Shown here: positions 59,541 to 64,000 of the stretch, piece by piece
Layout: each line of letters begins with the position of its first letter
How positions within the stretch are numbered: the stretch's first letter is position 1
Source of the DNA: Dasypus novemcinctus
Taxonomy: Eukaryota; Chordata; Mammalia; Cingulata; Dasypodidae
Length of the DNA stretch: 64,000 nucleotides
Direction: 5' to 3'
Assembly (NCBI RefSeq): GCF_030445035.2
Contig: NC_080702.1
Location: 24,439,652 to 24,503,651 of the forward strand
Translations under genes and position numbers: made by a program
Notes under the pieces: model-generated
What the model saw: only the letters and a program-made list of their open reading frames with translations
Database searches by the model: none
Told to the model about the DNA's origin: nothing

Positions 59541-62345
59541 AGATTGTTTAAAAGATATAAACAAACCAATCAAAAGTGAAAAGATTGATACGTCATCAAA
59601 AATCTCCAAAAGATGAAAAGCTTGGTACCAGATGGCTTCACAGCTGAATTCCACCAATCATTCAAATATAAACCAATACTGATATTGCTCAAGCTCTTCC
59701 AAAAAATTGAACCAGAAAGAATGCTACCAATTTCCTTCTAGGAAGTTAATACCACCCTAACCAAAACAATACAAAGATACTACAAGAAAAGAAAACTACA
59801 GAAAAATATTTCTAATGATTAGAGATGCAAAAATCCTTAACAAAATACTTGCAAACAGAATCTGGAAGCACATTAAAAGAATTATACACCATGAACAAGT
59901 AGGTTTTATCTCACTCACGCAAGGGTGGTTTGACACAAGAAAATCAGTTAACATTATAAACCACATTAATAATTTGAAGAAGAAATAACAGGATAATATC
60001 AATTGATGTAGAAAAAACTCAGCACCCAATCTTGTTAAAATCACACCAAAAGATAGGAGTAGAAGGAAGCTTTTAGAATAGGGTAAAGTATATATATGAA
60101 AAACCTACAGCTAGCATAGCAATCAATGTTGAAAAACTAACATCTTTCCTGCTGAGATCAGTAACAAGTCAGGGATGAACACTGTCACCATTATTATTCA
60201 ATATTGTGCTAGAAGTTCCAACCAGACAAAGAAATAAATGCTTCCAAATAGGACAGTAAAAGTAAATCATTCACTATTCACTGGTAACATTATTGTATGT
60301 CTAGAGTATCCTGAAAACTACACAGCAAATCTACTAGAATTAATAAATGACTTCAGCAACCTGGGAGGATACAAGGTTAATATGAAAAAGTCATAACATT
60401 TCTATATATTACTAATGTGGATTCTGAAGAGGAAATCGGAAAAAAAATGCATTTATAATAGTGTAAAGAAATCAAATATTTAAGAATAAACTTAACCAAG
60501 GACATAAATGATATGTATTAAGAAAACTACAAAACATATATAAAAGAAACTAAAAAGTACTTAAATAAATGGAAAGACATTCTATTTTCATGGATTGGAA
60601 GATTAAATATTGTTAAGATGTCTATTCTACCAAAACTGATTTACAGATTCAATACAATCCCAACAGCCTTTCTTTTGTTTCAGAAACCAAAAATCCAATA
60701 ATCAAATTTATTTGGAAGGGTAAAGGAAACTGAATAGCCAAAAAAAAAAAAAGTCTTAAAAAAATAAGTACAAAGATGGAAGACTCTCACTTCCTGACTT
60801 CAAAGCATTTAACTTAGCTTCAGTGGTAGATATAGCATGGTACTGACATAAAGACAGAGAGTTTGACCAATGGAACTGAAGGAATGAATAAGTGTGTCAG
60901 AAATTGACCCACTCATCTACAGTCAAGTGATTTTTGACAACACTGTAAAGCCCTCCCAGCTGGCATAAAGAGTCTATTCACAAATGGTGCTGGGAGAACT
61001 GGATAGCCAGATGGAAAAGAAAGAAAGAGGACCCTTCTCTTATAACTTACCAAGAAATTAACTCAAAGGATTAAATATAAAAACAACAATCATAAAACTT
61101 AGAAGGGAATGTAGGAGAACATCTACAAGAACTTGTAAGCCGTAGTTTCTTAACTCTTATGCTGAAAGCACGAGCATCAAAAGGGCAAAAAAAATAGATA
61201 AATGGGAACTCCTCAAAATTCAATACTTTTGCACCTGAAAGGACTTTGTAAAAAGGTTAAAACACATCCAATTCAATGGGAGAAAATATTTGGTAATCAC
61301 AAATCGAATAAGGGATTAATATCCGTGATCTATAAGGAAAACATAAAATTCAACAACAAAAAGACAAAGTATCTGATTAAAAAATGGGCTAGAGACGTGA
61401 AAAGACAACTGCTTAAAGAAGAAATACAAATAGTGAAAGAAACACATGAAAAAATGTTCAACACCATTAACAATTAGGGAAATGAAAATCAAAACTACAA
61501 TGAGAAATCATTTCACTTCTATAGACTGGCTGCTATTAAAAAGTTGGAGAACTATAAATGTTGGAGAAGCTATGGAGATACAGGAATGTTTATTCACTCT
61601 TGTTGGGAATGTAGAATGGCACAACCACTGTGACAGGCTGTTTGACCATTTCTAACAAATTGAAATATAGACTAGTCATGGGACCCTGCAGTGCCATTGC
61701 TAGGTATATATCCCAAAGAACTGAGAGCAGTGACACAAACAGATATCTGCACACTGACATTCATAGCAGCATTACTCATAATAGCCAAAAGTTTGAAATA
61801 ACCCAGGTGTCCTCAACTGATGAATGGATAAACAAATTGAGGAGCATACATAAGATAGAATATTATGCAGCAGTAAGAAGAAATGAAGACACGAGGCATA
61901 GGACAACATGGATGATCCTAGATGACATTAGGTTGAGTGAAGTAAGTGAGACACAAAAGGAAAAATAGTATATGATTGCCCTATAATGAAATAGACACAT
62001 TAAGTGAAATAAAAACATATGAAGATGGTTAAAAATGTATATATAATACCATTTTTCCTTGAAGCTGAACCAGTGTAAGTTAATACTACACAATGTTAAT
62101 ATCAGACTAAAAAAACACATTATACTAAATGAAGGAGACTGGATACAGAGTACTATATATTGTATGATTCCATTCATATAAAATGTAAATATACAAATTA
62201 GTTGTCTTCTAAGTCTGAGGAAGGAATGCTAAGGGGTATGGAGTCTTTCTTTTTGGAGTATGAAATCACTCTAGAATTTTTAAGATGATGAATGTATAAC
62301 ATTGTGATTATATTAAAAGCCTTTGATTATGTACTTTGGATAGAC
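59541..62345 (+). mobile_element. LINE-1 ORF2 from linker to C-terminus with 3' UTR, second mosaic
   Basis: Parallels 7546-9385 but continues to the end of ORF2. RT palm near 60280 has lost the FADD motif. Post-RT open stretches lie at 61202-61477 and 61446-61655 ([25 protein letters not shown]) and 61630-61968 (IHKIEYYAAVRRNEDTRH). The 3' UTR from about 61970 includes TGTATGATTCCATTCATATAAAATG and fades near 62345. Confidence 0.78.
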
Positions 62346-62464
62346 TCTCCAGAAAGAAGAGCTATGTAGAGTCAGGGAAGCATAGAAATAATGATAGGGG
62401 AGGACTTTTCCTGTTTATTTCTTTGTTTATTTTTGTTGTTGCTTATTATTAATATTGAAATGAC

Positions 62465-62585
62465 TTTAGAGCCCACAGGAGTCCCACTGTTTGAGACATA
62501 GTTTGCTGAAGAAGTCAATGAAATCCCCTGAGATGTGCATTTATTCTTTTTCCAAATGGATCACTAGTTGCTGCTTGGTAATTGT
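62465..62585 (-). mobile_element. Short LINE-1 3' UTR fragment, antisense
   Basis: GAGCCCACAGGAGTCCCACTGTTTGAG, AAATCCCCTGAGATGTGCA and AGTTGCTGCTTGGTAAT resemble 2966-3165 and 55880-56080. Confidence 0.45.
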
Positions 62586-62589
62586 GGGG

Positions 62590-63060
62590 ATCCCTGCAAA
62601 GCAAGACTCCCAGAGGCCTGCAAAGCAGGCTCCAAAGTTCACAGAAAGAATGTAGATATAGAAGAAAGTGCACCTGGAGAGACTGGAGATAAAGAAGGAG
62701 GTGCCCCTGGGCAACGTTATGTGTTGATCAAAGCTATGTTGATAATGAATAATGAAGTCTAAGAAAACTGTGTTATCAGAGGGCTAAATAACTTGTGCAA
62801 AGAAAAACTTGTGCTGCTGTAATGACCTAGTAATAAGAAAGTCCTGTGAGAATAGCTGTATGCACTGTTTGTACTAAAGGTATAAAACAAACTGCCTAAT
62901 TAGGCTGGGCCCATGTGCTAGCTGTTGCACTCCTGCAGCTACTCACAGCCCGCCTGATCCCCGCTATTTCGTGTCTTTCATTTCTCCATTCCTTCATCTC
63001 TCCCTCCTCAGTTCTGTGCAGACACTATTTGACTACAACTACAAAGCATGGGTCAAGACA
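62590..63060 (+). mobile_element. Possible LTR with TATA box
   Basis: A less AT-rich block with TATAAAAC at 62881, then a C-rich segment (GCACTCCTGCAGCTACTCACAGCCCGCC) about 50 bp downstream, resembling the promoter and leader of a retroviral LTR. No pair, ends or duplication identified. Confidence 0.3.
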
Positions 63061-63099
63061 GGTAATACTCCCTCAGTGCTAAGGCAGCTGTTCCCCTGG

Positions 63100-63420
63100 A
63101 AGTCATGTCACATACCCAAGAAAACATTAGGTCAAAGAGAAAATCAGATGAGAATTTAGGAAATATCTTGATGGAAAGTGAAAATGGAAACAAAAAAAAA
63201 TACCGAAACTTATGGGACACAGTGAAGAAAGTTCTGAGAGGGAAAATTATAGTTTCTATATTTTCATTAAAAACAAGAAAGAACTCAAATAAAAGACAAA
63301 CTAAAAACTAGAAGAGCCATGAAAAGAAGAGGCAAGTATGCCCAATTCAAGCATATGCATGGAAATAACAAATATAAGAGCAGAGAAAAATGAATTAGAC
63401 TCTTGTGAAACTGGAATGAT
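63100..63420 (+). mobile_element. Old LINE-1 ORF2 linker fragment
   Basis: YRNLWDTVKKVLRGKIIV (near 63200-63255) matches the end-of-endonuclease/linker words at 41130 and 14130 in other copies. Decayed on both sides. Confidence 0.65.
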
Positions 63421-63499
63421 AAATGATTTTACAACCATCTGGAAATGCTTGAGCTTCCATTTTATCCAGAGGATTACAAAGAAGCAACAGAGGTTAACT

Positions 63500-63950
63500 A
63501 AAGCAGACTAACATACTAATAATCCTTTTCAGTGATGACAAAGACTCCTTCTCATACCAGGAAGGAAAAAGTAACAAAGAGAATAAGCTGACAATTGCAA
63601 TGTGTGCTGATCTTCACCAGAAGGCCACATTCTTATGCCACATCCTGCTTGTTAATTAATTATCTGGAACTCAAGAACGTCATGACTGGAAAGTCCACAG
63701 TCCTTGTAGTCTGTGTAGTTCACATCACCTTTGTAACACTTGAAGCTCATATAATAACCCTCATTAATATCCCTCTTACACCTCCCCAATCCTCCACACC
63801 TTCCCTTTGTTTCAAGAGGACATATAAGCTGCTCCCCTTTGAGCAGAAACAGCTTTTGGTACTGCTCTTGCTTTATTGCAACTTTAACTAAATAAATTTC
63901 CTCTACATCCCCTTTTTAAGTCTGTTTATTTCTTCTTAAATGGAACTGTA
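63500..63950 (+). mobile_element. LTR at window edge, probably 5' LTR of an ERV
   Basis: TATAAG at 63823-63828 and AATAAA at 63891-63896, 65 bp apart, form a promoter and polyadenylation arrangement typical of an LTR, followed by a T-rich U5. The left end is uncertain. It is followed at once by a primer-site-like sequence, so the internal region would lie beyond 64000. Confidence 0.5.
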
Positions 63951-63952
63951 GT

Positions 63953-63972
63953 TGTTCAGAAGTGGAATCCAA
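63953..63972 (+). other. Possible tRNA-Leu-type primer binding site
   Basis: TGTTCAGAAGTGGAATCC resembles the complement of a tRNA-Leu 3' end (TGGTGTCAGAAGTGGGAT-type), as used by ERV-L elements. It has mismatches and a one-base shift. Confidence 0.4.
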
Positions 63973-64000
63973 TAGTGGATGCTGGGATGATGCCTCCAAT

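Overview
This is intergenic mammalian DNA made almost entirely of nested retroelements. The repeat content points to a xenarthran, most likely an armadillo (Dasypus). It has tRNA-derived SINEs with a long body and an A-rich tail, of the DAS-SINE kind. It has LINE-1 copies with a distinctive 3' UTR that recurs at least eight times on both strands. It also has a class II (betaretrovirus-like) endogenous provirus with a type-D style envelope remnant. I found no host protein-coding exon, functional RNA gene or CRISPR. The only cellular gene sequence I recognise is a dead processed copy of ribosomal protein S7. Species assignment is inference from repeats.

Layout. 1-10752: mosaic of L1 pieces switching strand several times. 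10753-18863: one nearly complete young L1 (+), with a tandemly repeated 5' UTR, an uninterrupted ORF1 and a broken ORF2. Its ORF2 is split by a 3.1 kb insertion that begins as an RPS7 retrocopy. 18864-22829: mostly unique sequence with one MIR fragment. 22830-31590: a three-level nest. An old L1 3' end (-) is interrupted by an LTR-like repeat, which is interrupted by a complete-length provirus (24459-31438, minus strand). 31590-44060: unique stretches with SINEs, ancient L1 fragments and a second LTR-like repeat copy. 44060-54227: SINE, young and old L1 pieces, a third LTR-like repeat and a possible solo LTR. 54228-62345: a second L1 mosaic sharing three unusual junctions with the first. 62590-64000: LTR-like sequence, then an LTR followed at the edge by a possible tRNA-Leu-type primer binding site, suggesting another provirus outside the window.

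The provirus retains paired LTRs (359 and 379 bp), a 6-bp target duplication, a lysine-tRNA-type primer site, a polypurine tract, gag-pro-pol-env order in three successive reading frames, and in-phase slippery heptamers at both the gag-pro and pro-pol boundaries. Gag, Pro and Pol are broken by stops and frameshifts. The env region has lost most of its middle in frame, leaving a 150-codon open frame that cannot encode a receptor-binding or fusion protein.

I did not find a convincing new biological system. The observations most worth checking are the duplicated L1 mosaic, the provirus frameshift architecture with its miniature env frame, the xenarthran L1 5' UTR tandem units, and the RPS7 retrocopy with a 2.4 kb downstream extension.
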